DNA of 64,000 nt from Nitratireductor aquimarinus (GCF_017255295.1 NZ_JAFKDE010000008.1:124001-188000), one strand, 5' to 3'. Counted from the first letter of the stretch, positions 1-9,296 are shown. Translations and numbers: made by a program. Notes: generated from the letters alone by a model not told the origin.

Positions 1-1567
1 CGTTGGACAGGTCGTTGCCCAGATCGTCGACCCAGCCCTTCACGTTCTTGGCCTGTGCGTTCAGATAGTTGTTGAACACGGGCAGGATCAGACCGCTGTT
101 GTCGCGCACCATCATCGCCATTTCCTGGTACAGCGCAGCGCGCTTTTCCTGATCGGTCTCGGCGCGCGCCTCGAGCAGCTTCCTGTCGAAATCCGGGTTC
201 TTGTACCGGGTGTCGTTCCAGGTGGAGGTGGAAAGCTGCGTGGTGGTGTAGCGAATGTCCTGGGTCGGACGACCGCCCCAATAGGAAGCGCAGAAAGGCT
301 TCTTGTTCCAGACATTGGACCAGTAGCCATCATCAGGCTCGCGCTTGATGTCGAGCGTGATGCCGGCTTCCTTGGCCGTCGACTGGAAGAGCACGGCGGC
401 ATCCACCGCGCCGGAGAATGCGGCATTGGAGGTGCGCAGGCTGATGGGGCCTTCGTGGCCGGATTTCTTGTAGTGGAACGCGGCCTTCTCGGGATCGTAT
501 TCGCGCTGCGGGATGCCCGTGGGCGAAAGCGCGTAGGCGTCGTTCACCGGGTAGTCATTGCCGAGCGTGCCATAGCCGCCAAGGATGTTGTCGAGCATTG
601 CCTGACGGTCGACGGCGAGCTTGAGCGCCATGCGCAGGTCGTTGTTGTCGAACGGCGCGGTGTCGCCGTGCATCAGGAAGGAATAGAAGCCCTTGCCCGG
701 TGTGCTGAGGGTTTCGACATTCGGCGCGCGCGACAGGAGCTTCATCGTCTTCGGGTCGAGCGAATTGATGAAGTGCACCTTGCCAGAGGAAAGCGCTGCA
801 ATCCGCGCCGTGTTGTCGTTGATGACGAGGATCTCGACACTGTCGACGAAACCGCGGTCTTCGTTCCAGTCATCTTCGTTGCGGGTGAAGGTGATGCGGA
901 CGCCGGGCTCGAAACTCTCCAGCTTGTAGGGGCCGGTGCCGATCACGTTTTCCGGGTCGTCCATGCCGCCATTCTGCTGGATCTGCAGATGGTAGTCGGT
1001 CAGGAGAAGCGGTAGGTCGGCATTGCCGTTCTTTAGGGTGATCACCAGATCACCATTCTGCTCTTCGATCCGCTCGATGTCTTCGAGAAGGCCGAGGGCG
1101 GCGGATTTGGAATCCTTGTCGGAATGGCGGCGCAGTGTCTGCACCACGTCGTTCATCGCAAGCGGGCTGCCGTCATGGAAGCGCACATCCTGGCGCAGCT
1201 TGAAGGTCCAGACTTTCGCGTCTGCGGACGAGCTCCAGCTTTCAGCAAGCGAAGGCAGCGCCTCGCCGCTCTGGGGATCGGTGGTCACCAGACGGTCGCC
1301 CCAGGTGAAGCCGACCACGAACATGGTGCTGCCGGAATAAGTGCCGGGGTCGAGAATGTCGGTGGTCTGGCCGCCGTCGAGGCCGAGCTTCAGATGCCCG
1401 CCGCGCTGGGGCTTTTCATCGGCGGCACGTGCGTTTGAAGGCAGAAGGAGGCCGGAAGCGCTCAGCACGAACCCTGCAGCGGCAGCAGAACCCAGAAAAC
1501 GGCGTCGGCCGAGGTCTTGCACGTTGTCGTGAGATGTCTTGCAGGTGGCGGGTATGCGATTTTTCAT
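1..1567 (-). CDS. ABC transporter substrate-binding protein, family 5 (peptide/opine type), C-terminus outside window
   Basis: Periplasmic binding protein of a peptide/nickel/opine-type ABC importer, partial: 522 codons are read and the frame is still open at base 1. It begins at the ATG at 1567. Residues about 18-48 form a Tat-like signal (GRRRFLG, a hydrophobic stretch, then a SNARAAD cleavage region), which is less usual than Sec export for this family. The mature part shows family 5 landmarks: an early FVVGFTWGDRLV segment, VWTFKLRQDVRFHDGSPL, NDVVQTLRR and a GTGPYKLESFEPG motif. It is divergent from the HTH regulator at 1771, its likely controller. Permease and ATPase genes would lie to the left of the window. 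The ligand cannot be told. Confidence 0.9.
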   Translation of the reverse strand, partial: MKNRIPATCKTSHDNVQDLGRRRFLGSAAAAGFVLSASGLLLPSNARAADEKPQRGGHLKLGLDGGQTTDILDPGTYSGSTMFVVGFTWGDRLVTTDPQSGEALPSLAESWSSSADAKVWTFKLRQDVRFHDGSPLAMNDVVQTLRRHSDKDSKSAALGLLEDIERIEEQNGDLVITLKNGNADLPLLLTDYHLQIQQNGGMDDPENVIGTGPYKLESFEPGVRITFTRNEDDWNEDRGFVDSVEILVINDNTARIAALSSGKVHFINSLDPKTMKLLSRAPNVETLSTPGKGFYSFLMHGDTAPFDNNDLRMALKLAVDRQAMLDNILGGYGTLGNDYPVNDAYALSPTGIPQREYDPEKAAFHYKKSGHEGPISLRTSNAAFSGAVDAAVLFQSTAKEAGITLDIKREPDDGYWSNVWNKKPFCASYWGGRPTQDIRYTTTQLSTSTWNDTRYKNPDFDRKLLEARAETDQEKRAALYQEMAMMVRDNSGLILPVFNNYLNAQAKNVKGWVDDLGNDLSN

Positions 1568-1730
1568 CCGAGCGATTTTCCTTCGTTTTTCTTGTCGTCG
1601 TGCGGTCCCGGCGGCGATTTTCATGGCAAAACCGTCCCCGGTGCATGAAATGCGGACGGGGATTCGCGCTGGGATTGTTTGAGGTGGGACGTGTGTAGGA
1701 GGGTTGCGATTGCGTCTCAATTTCGTATGT

Positions 1731-1760
1731 TGACGCTAACTGACGCTAGTTGAAGCTATT
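1731..1760. promoter_or_regulatory. Three tandem 10-bp repeats, candidate operator
   Basis: Three directly abutting 10-mers read TGACGCTAAC, TGACGCTAGT and TGAAGCTATT. The spacing is exactly one helical turn. They lie between the divergent binding-protein gene and the HTH regulator gene, ending 10 bp before the regulator's ATG at 1771. A site for the regulator itself is the simplest reading. Confidence 0.5.
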
Positions 1761-1770
1761 TCGCCTGTTT

Positions 1771-2565
1771 ATGTTCACTGATCGCACCAATTTTGCCGCG
1801 AACCTGCGCTTCGCATGCAGCACGCATCCATCCGTTGCGGGCGTGTGCCGCGAAATCGGGATAAACCGGCAGCAATTCAACAGATATCTTTCGGGCCAGA
1901 CCCTGCCATCTGCGTACAATACGGGCCTTATCGCGCGTTATTTCGGCATTTCGGCGGAAGATTTCGAATTGTCGGAAATGCGCTTCAGGGCCATGTTCGA
2001 GTCCCCCGATGGCGCCGGTCCGCGCGCGGCTGACACGCCTCTGAGCGAGGCTTTTCCGGGCGACATGCGCCGATTGCGCGCATATCTCGGTTATTACGAA
2101 CTTTTTCACAAAAGCCTGTCCTGGCCGGGCAAAATCGTGCGCAGTTGCGCCCGGCTGCGTGAGCGCGACGGTCAGGTGGAAGTGAAAACCGTCGAGCGCA
2201 TGTACGATCAGGAACAGGAGTTCCGGCAGGTCTCCAAATATCTGGGACAGGCCGCTTTCTGGCGCAACCGGCTGTTCATCGTGGAACGCGGGCTGGGGCA
2301 GCAGCCCATTGTCTGCGAAACGATTCTGATGCCGTTCGGCGAATATCAGCGCAACTATCTGCGCGGGGTTACCATCGGCGTGTCCTGGCGGCGCGAAAAC
2401 CTGCCTTATAGCGGGCGAACGATCTGGCGTTCCGTCGGCTCCGACCCGGATCTGCGGCGGCTGTTGCAGAGCTGCGGTGTCCTGTCGGAGAAATCACGCA
2501 AGCTGCCGCTTCCCGTCCGGCGTTATCTAAACGAACCGGAAAACGAGGCCGTGACTGCCTCCTGA
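1771..2565 (+). CDS. Helix-turn-helix transcriptional regulator
   Basis: A 264-residue regulator with an N-terminal XRE/Cro-like helix-turn-helix at about residues 20-55: SVAGVCREIG, turn, NRQQFNRYLSG, followed by a PSAYNTGLIARYFGIS support helix. The remaining 200 residues are an uncharacterised probable sensor domain. I place the start at ATG 1771, because the upstream in-frame TTG at 1750 lies inside the tandem repeats. Neither start has a strong ribosome site. It is divergent from the family 5 binding-protein gene and probably controls it. No ligand-binding family was recognised in the C-terminal part. Confidence 0.8.
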   Translation: MFTDRTNFAANLRFACSTHPSVAGVCREIGINRQQFNRYLSGQTLPSAYNTGLIARYFGISAEDFELSEMRFRAMFESPDGAGPRAADTPLSEAFPGDMRRLRAYLGYYELFHKSLSWPGKIVRSCARLRERDGQVEVKTVERMYDQEQEFRQVSKYLGQAAFWRNRLFIVERGLGQQPIVCETILMPFGEYQRNYLRGVTIGVSWRRENLPYSGRTIWRSVGSDPDLRRLLQSCGVLSEKSRKLPLPVRRYLNEPENEAVTAS

Positions 2566-2575
2566 GGCTGGGCGG

Positions 2576-3544
2576 CTAGAGGCCGGACAGGGCAAGAATC
2601 TCCTCGGCTGTCGCTTCATTCGTGATCAGGCAGTTTACCAGCCTGCCGCGCAGCGCGGCACGAATGGCCGTAACGCGGCTTGATCCCGCCGCCAGACAAT
2701 AGACGCGCCGTCCCTTCCGTCTTGTGAGCGGCACACTGTTCACCCGGTCATTGGCCAGACCCTCGATCAGGCGGCCTTCCGCGTTGAAGATCCAGCCGGT
2801 CATCTCGCCCACCGCCCCGGCCGCGATGTAGCTGTCGACCTCCTTCTGCGACATGAGCCCGTCGACCAGAAGCGGGGCGTCGGGGCCGATATTTCCAAGC
2901 CCGACAAAGGTGACTTCCGCCTCCCGTGCAAGCCGGTGTATCTGCTTCACCGTATCGAGCTCACGATAGACTTCACGCTCCCGCGCCGAGCGGGCATAGA
3001 TGGGGAGCGGCATGGGGTAGTGCCCGGCATTGATCCGGTCTGCCAGCCGCACGACCACGTTGAAGCGGGTCGAGAGGCCGCCGGGCATCATGTGCCCGAG
3101 CAGGGCCACCACTGTGTGGTCCGGGCGGTTCATCGGCGTCAGCTCTTCCACGCAGGCGCGCAGGGTGCGGCCCGTGCCGACGGCGATCACCCGCCCGCGC
3201 ACGGCGGAGAGTTCGCGCTCCATGGCCCGCGCGCCGGCTTCGGCCAGTCCCGCAACCGGGCTCGTCTCGCCGGGAGCAGAGGGAACCACGTCGCAGGCTT
3301 CCAGCCCGAAGGCGCGGGTCAGGCGGTCCGCCAGTTCCATGCAGCGCATGATGGGATGTTCCAGACGAATCCGGATCAGTTTTTCGCGCAGGGCCATGGC
3401 GACGAGACGCTGTGCCGTCTGCCGCGAAACACCCATGGTTCTGGCGATCTCGTCCTGCTTGTAGCCGGCGATGTAATAGAGCCAGCCGGCCCGCGCGGCG
3501 TCGTCCAGCCGTTCCGAATAATTGTCGCCTGTGGAATTTCTCAT
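2576..3544 (-). CDS. SorC/DeoR-type sugar-binding transcriptional regulator
   Basis: A 322-residue SorC-family regulator. The N-terminal helix-turn-helix at about residues 25-55 (GWLYYIAGYKQDEIARTMG, then SRQTAQRLVAMAL) is followed by a phosphosugar-binding domain with family landmarks: VIAVGTGRTLRACVEEL, a VALLGHMMPGG segment, FVGLGNIGPDAPLL, and a CLAAGSSRVTAIRAALRG tail. Members bind phosphorylated sugars or polyols as inducers. It is divergent from the ugp-type operon beginning at 3752, with an inverted repeat at 3586-3604 between them, so control of glycerol-phosphate or phosphodiester uptake is the natural inference. Confidence 0.9.
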   Translation of the reverse strand: MRNSTGDNYSERLDDAARAGWLYYIAGYKQDEIARTMGVSRQTAQRLVAMALREKLIRIRLEHPIMRCMELADRLTRAFGLEACDVVPSAPGETSPVAGLAEAGARAMERELSAVRGRVIAVGTGRTLRACVEELTPMNRPDHTVVALLGHMMPGGLSTRFNVVVRLADRINAGHYPMPLPIYARSAREREVYRELDTVKQIHRLAREAEVTFVGLGNIGPDAPLLVDGLMSQKEVDSYIAAGAVGEMTGWIFNAEGRLIEGLANDRVNSVPLTRRKGRRVYCLAAGSSRVTAIRAALRGRLVNCLITNEATAEEILALSGL

Positions 3545-3585
3545 TTTGAAAAACGCAGCCTTTTCAATTCTTTGGAATGCGTCAT

Positions 3586-3604
3586 CGGCTGCACGAAGCA
3601 GCCG
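3586..3604. promoter_or_regulatory. Inverted repeat, candidate SorC operator
   Basis: CGGCTGC (3586-3592) and GCAGCCG (3598-3604) form perfect 7-bp arms around a 5-nt spacer. They sit in the 207-bp gap between the divergent sorC-type gene and the ugpB-like gene. Confidence 0.4.
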
Positions 3605-3751
3605 GTGAGCATTTGCCCAGCATGACCGACAAATGTCTCAGGCCTGTAACAATGGACGCCTAATTCCTCGGCCATGTCGCTGCCCGGCAAACCAGCCACC
3701 GATGTTCTGGGGCGCAAGTGGCGACGTCACCAGATCCCGATGGAGAACGAC

Positions 3752-5080
3752 ATGCCGACCTTTTTCCGAACCGCAGCCGCCCTCGGCCTTGCCGGGCTGC
3801 TGACCACAGTGGCCCAGGGCGCGCTCGCTCAGGACAAGACCTCGATCGAGTGGTGGTACGCCAATGGCGGCCGCATCGAAGAGGCCATCCAGACGATGAT
3901 TTCCGACTTCAACGAGAGTCAGGACAAGTATGAGGTCGTCGGCGTCCGCAAGGGCAATTACGAGGAAACCTTTGCGGCGATGATCGCGGCCTACCGGGCA
4001 GGCAAGCATCCGGCCATCATTCAGGCGACCGAGCGCAGCGTTCTGACCATGCTGCACTCCAACGCCATCGTGCCGGTGAACACGCTGATGGAAGACAATG
4101 GCATCGACATGAAGAAGGATGATTTCCTTCCTTCGGTCGCCGCCTATTACGTGGTCGACGACAAGGTGAACGCACTGCCGTTCAACTCGTCCACCGGCAT
4201 CATGTGGTACAATGCAGACCACTTCAAAGCCGCCGGTTACGACGCCCCCGCCGAGACGTGGGACGCCTTCGAAGAGCAGCTCTACGCCCTGAAGGACAAG
4301 GGTGTCACCGAGTGCGCGATGGTCCTGAACTCGGATTATGTCTGGTCGCTGATCGAGGCCTATTCCACCATCAACGATCAGCCTTTCGGCACGCAGGCCA
4401 ATGGCCGCGACGGGCTCGACACCGAGTATGTCTATAACACCACCATGGTGACCAAACAGGCCGAGCGCCTGAAAAAGTGGGTCGATGACGGCATCGTCCA
4501 GCTTTCGGGGCAGGGCGCATCGCCAAGCCAGCTTTTCAACTCCGGCACCTGCTCCACCTGGTCCGCTTCCACCGCAAGCCATGCAGGCGTGGAAGCCGAG
4601 GCGCAGTTCGACTGGAGCGCGACGATGCAGCCCTACGAGGCCGGTGTCGAGCCGAAGAACTCGAACCTTGGCGGCGCTGCCCTGTGGGTTCTGAAAGGCA
4701 AGGAAGACGCCGAATACGAAGCGGCGGCTGCCTTCCTGGAATATGTCGCACAGCCTGACACGCAGGCCTGGTGGAGCGCAACGACCGGCTACATTCCGGT
4801 GACGCATGCAGCCTATGACAAGCTGAAGACGGACGGCTTCTTCAAGGAGCACCCGACCCGCGAGATCGCCCTCTTGCAGCTCACGCGCGGCGGCGAGCCG
4901 AGCGACAATTCCTGGGGCATGCGCTTCGGCAATTCCAACCAGTGGTGGGCGGTGATTCAGGAAGAACTGCAGGCTGCCTTCACCGGCCAGAAGACCGTTC
5001 AGGAAGCGCTGGATTCCTCCGTTGAACGCGGCAACAAGATCCTGCGTCAGTACGAGCAGCTCAATGCCGGCGTCAATTAA
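3752..5080 (+). CDS. ugpB: Glycerol-3-phosphate/glycerophosphodiester-type ABC binding protein
   Basis: Periplasmic binding protein of a CUT1/UgpB-type importer, 442 residues, the usual family length. The start is ATG 3752, with GGAG at 3742-3745 in front. In-frame ATGs at 3674 and 3740 are less likely. Residues 1-27 are a Sec signal ending VAQGALAQ. The body has the UgpB-like opening IEWWYANGGRIEEAIQTMISDFNES and the motif NSSTGIMWYNADHFKAAG, with LYALKDKGVTECAM and NLGGAALWVLKGKED later. A strong hairpin follows the stop. Downstream genes for two permeases, a GDPD and phosphatases support a phosphodiester or glycerol-phosphate ligand. Other polyol ligands remain possible. Confidence 0.85.
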   Translation: MPTFFRTAAALGLAGLLTTVAQGALAQDKTSIEWWYANGGRIEEAIQTMISDFNESQDKYEVVGVRKGNYEETFAAMIAAYRAGKHPAIIQATERSVLTMLHSNAIVPVNTLMEDNGIDMKKDDFLPSVAAYYVVDDKVNALPFNSSTGIMWYNADHFKAAGYDAPAETWDAFEEQLYALKDKGVTECAMVLNSDYVWSLIEAYSTINDQPFGTQANGRDGLDTEYVYNTTMVTKQAERLKKWVDDGIVQLSGQGASPSQLFNSGTCSTWSASTASHAGVEAEAQFDWSATMQPYEAGVEPKNSNLGGAALWVLKGKEDAEYEAAAAFLEYVAQPDTQAWWSATTGYIPVTHAAYDKLKTDGFFKEHPTREIALLQLTRGGEPSDNSWGMRFGNSNQWWAVIQEELQAAFTGQKTVQEALDSSVERGNKILRQYEQLNAGVN

Positions 5081-5094
5081 TCCGGCACATCAAG

Positions 5095-5116
5095 GAGGGC
5101 GCCTTGCGGCGCCCTC
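5095..5116 (+). terminator. Hairpin between ugpB and ugpA (partial terminator or RNA stabiliser)
   Basis: GAGGGCGCC, loop TTGC, GGCGCCCTC: a perfect 9-bp stem 14 nt after the binding-protein stop. Only a weak pyrimidine tail follows (TCTTCCC), so partial termination or 3'-end protection is more likely than a full stop. This would raise binding-protein output over permease. Confidence 0.6.
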
Positions 5117-5147
5117 TCTTCCCGCCTCGCGGCTGCTGCTCGCCCGG

Positions 5148-6056
5148 ATGCTCCGGGATGATGGTACGGGGCTGAAGAAGGCGCATTACACCCAGACCTG
5201 GCTCGCCGGGCTTCTATTGTCGCCGCAGCTTCTGATCCTGCTGTTCTTCTTCTTCATCCCCTCGTTCAAGGCGCTGTCTCTGGCCTTTGTCCAGGTCGAC
5301 CCCTTTGGCGGGCGGGAGATCTTTGTCGGGTTGCAGAATTTCGTCGATCTCTTTTCCGACCCCTCCTATCGCAAGAGCGCCTGGCTGACCCTCTGGTTCA
5401 CCATCGTGCAGAACATTGCGACGCTCGGGATTGCCGGCGTTCTGGCTTTCGCCACGGACCAGATCATTCGCGGGCAGGTCGGTTATCGCAGCGTGCTTCT
5501 TCTGCCCTACGCCATTGCTCCCGTGATTTCCGGCGGCATCTGGGCCTATCTGTTCAATCCGGCCATCGGTCCGGCGGCCTCGGCCCTGCATGCGATGGGC
5601 GTGCCATGGGACCCGAACCTGCGCCCCAGCGATGCGTTGATCCTGATCACCATTTCGGCGGTGTGGAAACACATCTGCTACGACTACATCTTTCTGGCCG
5701 CCGCAATGCTCGCCGTGCCGCAGAGCCTGCGCGAAGCCGCCGCCATTGACGGCGCAGGGCCGCTCGAACGTTTCCGCACGATCAGCCTGCCGCTGATTGC
5801 GCCGGTGGTGATGTATCTCTTCATCATCAACATGGTCTACGGCCTGTTCGACACGTTCAGCATCATTGATGCGGTGACCGCCGGTGGACCCGCTGGCTCG
5901 ACCTCCACCCTTGTCTACAAGGTCTATCAGGACGGCTTCATCATGATGAATCTCGGCTCCTCGGCCGCGCAGAGCATCGTGCTCATGGTGCTGGCGGTGC
6001 TGTTCACCGTGCTGCAGTTCCGCGCCATGGACCGCAAAGTCAATTATCAGGTGTGA
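5148..6056 (+). CDS. ugpA: ABC transporter permease, UgpA type
   Basis: Inner-membrane permease of the ugp-like importer, 302 residues. It has a long first membrane segment (LAGLLLSPQLLILLFFFFIPSF), further segments through the protein, and the binding-protein-dependent transport loop EAAAIDGAGPLERFRTISLPLIAPV near residues 205-230, which contacts the ATPase. I chose ATG 5148, which gives a normal cytoplasmic leader. Upstream in-frame codons run into the intergenic hairpin. It pairs with the UgpE-type permease 4 bp downstream. No cognate ATPase gene is present in the operon. Confidence 0.88.
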   Translation: MLRDDGTGLKKAHYTQTWLAGLLLSPQLLILLFFFFIPSFKALSLAFVQVDPFGGREIFVGLQNFVDLFSDPSYRKSAWLTLWFTIVQNIATLGIAGVLAFATDQIIRGQVGYRSVLLLPYAIAPVISGGIWAYLFNPAIGPAASALHAMGVPWDPNLRPSDALILITISAVWKHICYDYIFLAAAMLAVPQSLREAAAIDGAGPLERFRTISLPLIAPVVMYLFIINMVYGLFDTFSIIDAVTAGGPAGSTSTLVYKVYQDGFIMMNLGSSAAQSIVLMVLAVLFTVLQFRAMDRKVNYQV

Positions 6057-6059
6057 TCC

Positions 6060-6983
6060 ATGATCGAACGCAATCCCGTTCTGAACGTCATCTGCCACCT
6101 TATCCTGATTGCCGGCGCGCTGATGGTCTGCGCGCCGCTCTACTTCGCCTTCGTCGCAGGCTCGCACACCGGCGCGGAAATGGCGCAGGTGCCGCAGCCC
6201 ATGCTGCCGGGCTCCAGCTTTGTGGATAATCTCGTCACGGCCTGGGAAAAGGCGGATTTCGGCCGCGCCTTCGTGAACACGCTGATCGTCACGATGGTGA
6301 TCGTCGTGGGCAAGATCGTGCTGTCGATCCTGGCCGGTTTCGCCGTCACCTATTTCCGCTTTCCCTTCCGCATGACCGCATTCTGGCTGATCTTTATGTC
6401 GCTGATGCTGCCGGTGGAGGTGCGCATCGTGCCGACCTATGAGGCGGTTGCCGATGTGGCCGGTCCGCTGCGCTGGTTCCTCGATGTGACGGGGCTTTCC
6501 GCGCTCATCAACTGGACCACCGGCATCGAGATCAATGCCGGACTGGATTTCAGCATGATCGACACCTATGCGGGCCTGACCCTGCCGCTGATCGCCTCAG
6601 CGACGGCCGTGTTCCTGTTCCGGCAGTTCTTCCTGACGGTGCCGGACGATCTGTGCGAAGCCTCCAAGCTGGATGGGGCGGGGCCGATCAAGTTCCTGTT
6701 CGATGTCGTGCTGCCGCTCTCGGTGCCCAACATCGCAGCGCTCGCCATCATTCTCTTCGTGTTCGGCTGGAACCAGTATCTGTGGCCGCTGCTGTTCACC
6801 ACCAAGACCGAAATGACGACCGCGATCATCGCCCTGAAGGGGCTTCTGCCGGGGCCGGACGATCCGTCCGACTGGTGGAGCTACGCCATGGCGGCGTCCT
6901 TCATCGTGATGCTCCCGCCGACCGTCGTCATCCTCACACTGCAACGCTGGTTCGCACGCGGACTGGTGGATGCCGGGAAGTGA
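6060..6983 (+). CDS. ugpE: ABC transporter permease, UgpE type
   Basis: The second inner-membrane permease of the importer, 307 residues, starting 4 bp after ugpA stops. About six hydrophobic segments are visible, beginning VICHLILIAGALMVCAPLYFAFVAG. The large periplasmic loop typical of this subunit precedes the conserved coupling loop LCEASKLDGAGPIKFLFDVVLPLSVPN near residues 198-222. Close spacing and family pairing place it in one complex with UgpA. The tail NQYLWPLLFTTKTEMTTAIIALKGL is typical of UgpE. Confidence 0.88.
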   Translation: MIERNPVLNVICHLILIAGALMVCAPLYFAFVAGSHTGAEMAQVPQPMLPGSSFVDNLVTAWEKADFGRAFVNTLIVTMVIVVGKIVLSILAGFAVTYFRFPFRMTAFWLIFMSLMLPVEVRIVPTYEAVADVAGPLRWFLDVTGLSALINWTTGIEINAGLDFSMIDTYAGLTLPLIASATAVFLFRQFFLTVPDDLCEASKLDGAGPIKFLFDVVLPLSVPNIAALAIILFVFGWNQYLWPLLFTTKTEMTTAIIALKGLLPGPDDPSDWWSYAMAASFIVMLPPTVVILTLQRWFARGLVDAGK

Positions 6984-7011
6984 TCCCGAACAATTCCTGA
7001 AAGGACAAATC

Positions 7012-7770
7012 ATGACTGGACTGATCGGCCACCGGGGCGGCCGCAATGTGTGGCCTGAAAACTCGCTCGACGGTTTCCGCAGGCTTCTCGATGTGCCTGT
7101 CGAAGGTGTCGAGTTCGATGTTCACCTGTCGGATGCGGGCGAGCTTCTCGTCATCCATGACGCCACGCTGGACCGCACGACCGAGGGCAGCGGCCCCTCC
7201 CGTGCGCTGACGCCTGAGGCGCGCACCACGCTGCGTCTGCGCGACAGCAATGAAGGCGTGCCGGTGCTTTCCGAAGTGCTGGAAATCTACGCCGACAGCA
7301 CGCTCGATCTTCACGTCGAGCTGAAAAATGACGGCGAGGGAAAGGCGTATCCCGGATTGCCGGCTCTTGTGCTCGCCGAGATCGACCGGCTGGGTCTGCG
7401 TGATCGCTGCTGCCTGACGAGCTTCGATCTCGATGTGCTGCGTGAATGCCGGGATCTCGCCCCGCAGATGCGCCGGCTCTGCTCCGTCAATGACAATTCG
7501 GCGCAGAAGCTAGGCGTGCGGGAGACCATCTCGGCAGCGGCTGAACTGGCCGATTATGTGGCGGTTCACAAGGACATGCTCTCCACGCACTGGGACTTGA
7601 TCACCGCACTGGTTCCGCTCTCCCGGCTTGGCGCGTGGGTTGCCAACACGCCGGAAGAGATAAACCGCTGGCTGGAGGCTGGTCCTGGCTTCATCACCAC
7701 CGATGAGCCGGTGCTTGCCGACCGGCTGCGCCGCGCCCGTCTGGATGCCGGCGAGGCCGCGCAGGCATGA
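7012..7770 (+). CDS. ugpQ: Glycerophosphodiester phosphodiesterase
   Basis: GDPD-family TIM-barrel enzyme, 252 residues, predicted to hydrolyse glycerophosphodiesters to glycerol-3-phosphate and an alcohol. The diagnostic start GHRGGRNVWPENSLDGF carries the catalytic HRG and PEN motifs at residues 7-17. EFDVHLSDAGELLVIHDATLDRTT supplies the metal-binding E-x-D and catalytic HD. The start is ATG 7012, just after an AAAGGA ribosome site. No signal peptide is seen, so it should act in the cytoplasm on imported diesters, as UgpQ does. Its stop overlaps the phoD start by 4 nt. Confidence 0.9.
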   Translation: MTGLIGHRGGRNVWPENSLDGFRRLLDVPVEGVEFDVHLSDAGELLVIHDATLDRTTEGSGPSRALTPEARTTLRLRDSNEGVPVLSEVLEIYADSTLDLHVELKNDGEGKAYPGLPALVLAEIDRLGLRDRCCLTSFDLDVLRECRDLAPQMRRLCSVNDNSAQKLGVRETISAAAELADYVAVHKDMLSTHWDLITALVPLSRLGAWVANTPEEINRWLEAGPGFITTDEPVLADRLRRARLDAGEAAQA

Positions 7771-9296
7771 TCGACCGCAATCGACGCAGTCTGATCGCCG
7801 GCGGGCTTGCCGCCGCTGCGGTGTGGCCCGGCATGGGCCGCGCCCGTGCGGCGCGGTTCGAGGCGTACCCGTTTTCGCTCGGCGTCGCCTCCGGTTGTCC
7901 GCTGCCGGAGGGCGTGATCCTGTGGACGCGCCTCACATTCCCGGAACCACCGCCACCGGCCGATCCCTTTGCGCCGCTGGAGGTGATCCAGCGCGCGCCG
8001 GTGGATGTTTCGTGGGATGTGGCCGAGGACGAGCATTTCACCCGACCCGTGCGTTCCGGAACGGTGCGGGCCGTGCAGGAATTCGGTCATTCGGTGCATG
8101 TTCCGGTTACGGGACTGCACCCCGGTCGCTGGTATTTCTATCGGTTCCGCGCAGGCGATGCGGTGAGCCCGGTGGGGCGCACCCGTACAGCGCCCGCGCA
8201 GGAAACCATGGCCGACAGGCTTCGTTTCGCCTTCGCCTCGTGCCAGCAATATGAGCAGGGCTATTACGCTGCCTACCGGCATATGGCCGATGAGGACCTC
8301 GATCTCGTCGTGCATCTCGGCGATTACATCTATGAGCGCAGCTGGGGCGGAAACCTTGTGCGCCACCATGGAAGCGGCTGGCCGGCGCGGCTTGACGAAT
8401 ACCGCGCGCGCCATGCGCTCTATCGCTCTGACCCGAACCTGCAGGCCACCCATGCGGGGTTTCCCTGGCTGGTAATCTGGGACGATCATGAGGTCATCAA
8501 CAATTATGGCGATGATGATGCACCCGATGCGCCTGCTGGAGAGCGCTTTCTTGAGCAGCGCCGCGCCGCCTATCAGGCCTGGTATGAGCATATGCCCGTG
8601 CCGCCGCATGGCGGTGGGGACTTCAGCGAGTTCCGCATCTACGGCCAGCATGGTTTTGGCCAGCTTCTGGGCATCACCCTTCTGGATGTGCGCCAGTATC
8701 GCACGCCGGCAATGGTCGCCGGGCAGGGGGTTGCTCGGGCGGAAGGGAACTCGATGCTTGGCGCAGAGCAGGAGCGCTGGCTGGAAAAGACGCTGCCGGG
8801 CGCCCGCGCCAGATGGAACGTCATCGCACAGCCCACACTTCTGTCCGAGCGTGATCTGGAGCAGGGGGCGGGCACGCGCTACAGCCTTGATGGCTGGGAC
8901 GGATACCGCGCCTCGCGCCGGCATCTGCTCGACAGCATCGAGGCGGCGCGGCTGGAAAACCCGCTGATCATCGGCGGTGATCTCCATGCCTATTTTGCCG
9001 CCGACGTGAAGCGCGATTTCGCGCAGCCGCAGAGCGAGACCGTGGCGACCGAGTTCGTGACCGGAGCCATCTCTTCCAATGCGCCAGGCCAGAAGAGCCT
9101 CGATGTGGCGCTTGCGGAAAACCCGCATCTCAAGCTGGCCTCGCGCGAGCATGGCTATGCGACCATGACGCTGACGCCCGATGGCGGACAATGCGACTTC
9201 GTCACCATCGAAGACCGCAAGGATCCGGCGTCGCCTGCCAGCACCACCTACAGTTTCGCCCTGACCAGCGGGCAGCCCGGAGTGAACCGGATATGA
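7767..9296 (+). CDS. phoD: Alkaline phosphatase D family protein, Tat-exported
   Basis: PhoD-family metallophosphatase/phosphodiesterase, 509 residues. Residues 1-30 are a Tat signal (RNRRSLIAGG followed by a hydrophobic stretch to GRARA), as known for PhoD. The N-terminal PhoD domain opens FSLGVASGCPLPEGVILWTRL. The metallophosphatase core shows FAFASCQQYEQGYYAAY, VVHLGDYIYE and VIWDDHEVINNYGDDD, which hold the metal-binding Asp, Asn and His residues. The C-terminal HLGDL-like site is IIGGDLHAYF. It overlaps both neighbours by 4 nt. In this operon it probably releases phosphate or processes phosphodiesters in the periplasm before or alongside Ugp import. Confidence 0.9.
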   Translation: MIDRNRRSLIAGGLAAAAVWPGMGRARAARFEAYPFSLGVASGCPLPEGVILWTRLTFPEPPPPADPFAPLEVIQRAPVDVSWDVAEDEHFTRPVRSGTVRAVQEFGHSVHVPVTGLHPGRWYFYRFRAGDAVSPVGRTRTAPAQETMADRLRFAFASCQQYEQGYYAAYRHMADEDLDLVVHLGDYIYERSWGGNLVRHHGSGWPARLDEYRARHALYRSDPNLQATHAGFPWLVIWDDHEVINNYGDDDAPDAPAGERFLEQRRAAYQAWYEHMPVPPHGGGDFSEFRIYGQHGFGQLLGITLLDVRQYRTPAMVAGQGVARAEGNSMLGAEQERWLEKTLPGARARWNVIAQPTLLSERDLEQGAGTRYSLDGWDGYRASRRHLLDSIEAARLENPLIIGGDLHAYFAADVKRDFAQPQSETVATEFVTGAISSNAPGQKSLDVALAENPHLKLASREHGYATMTLTPDGGQCDFVTIEDRKDPASPASTTYSFALTSGQPGVNRI

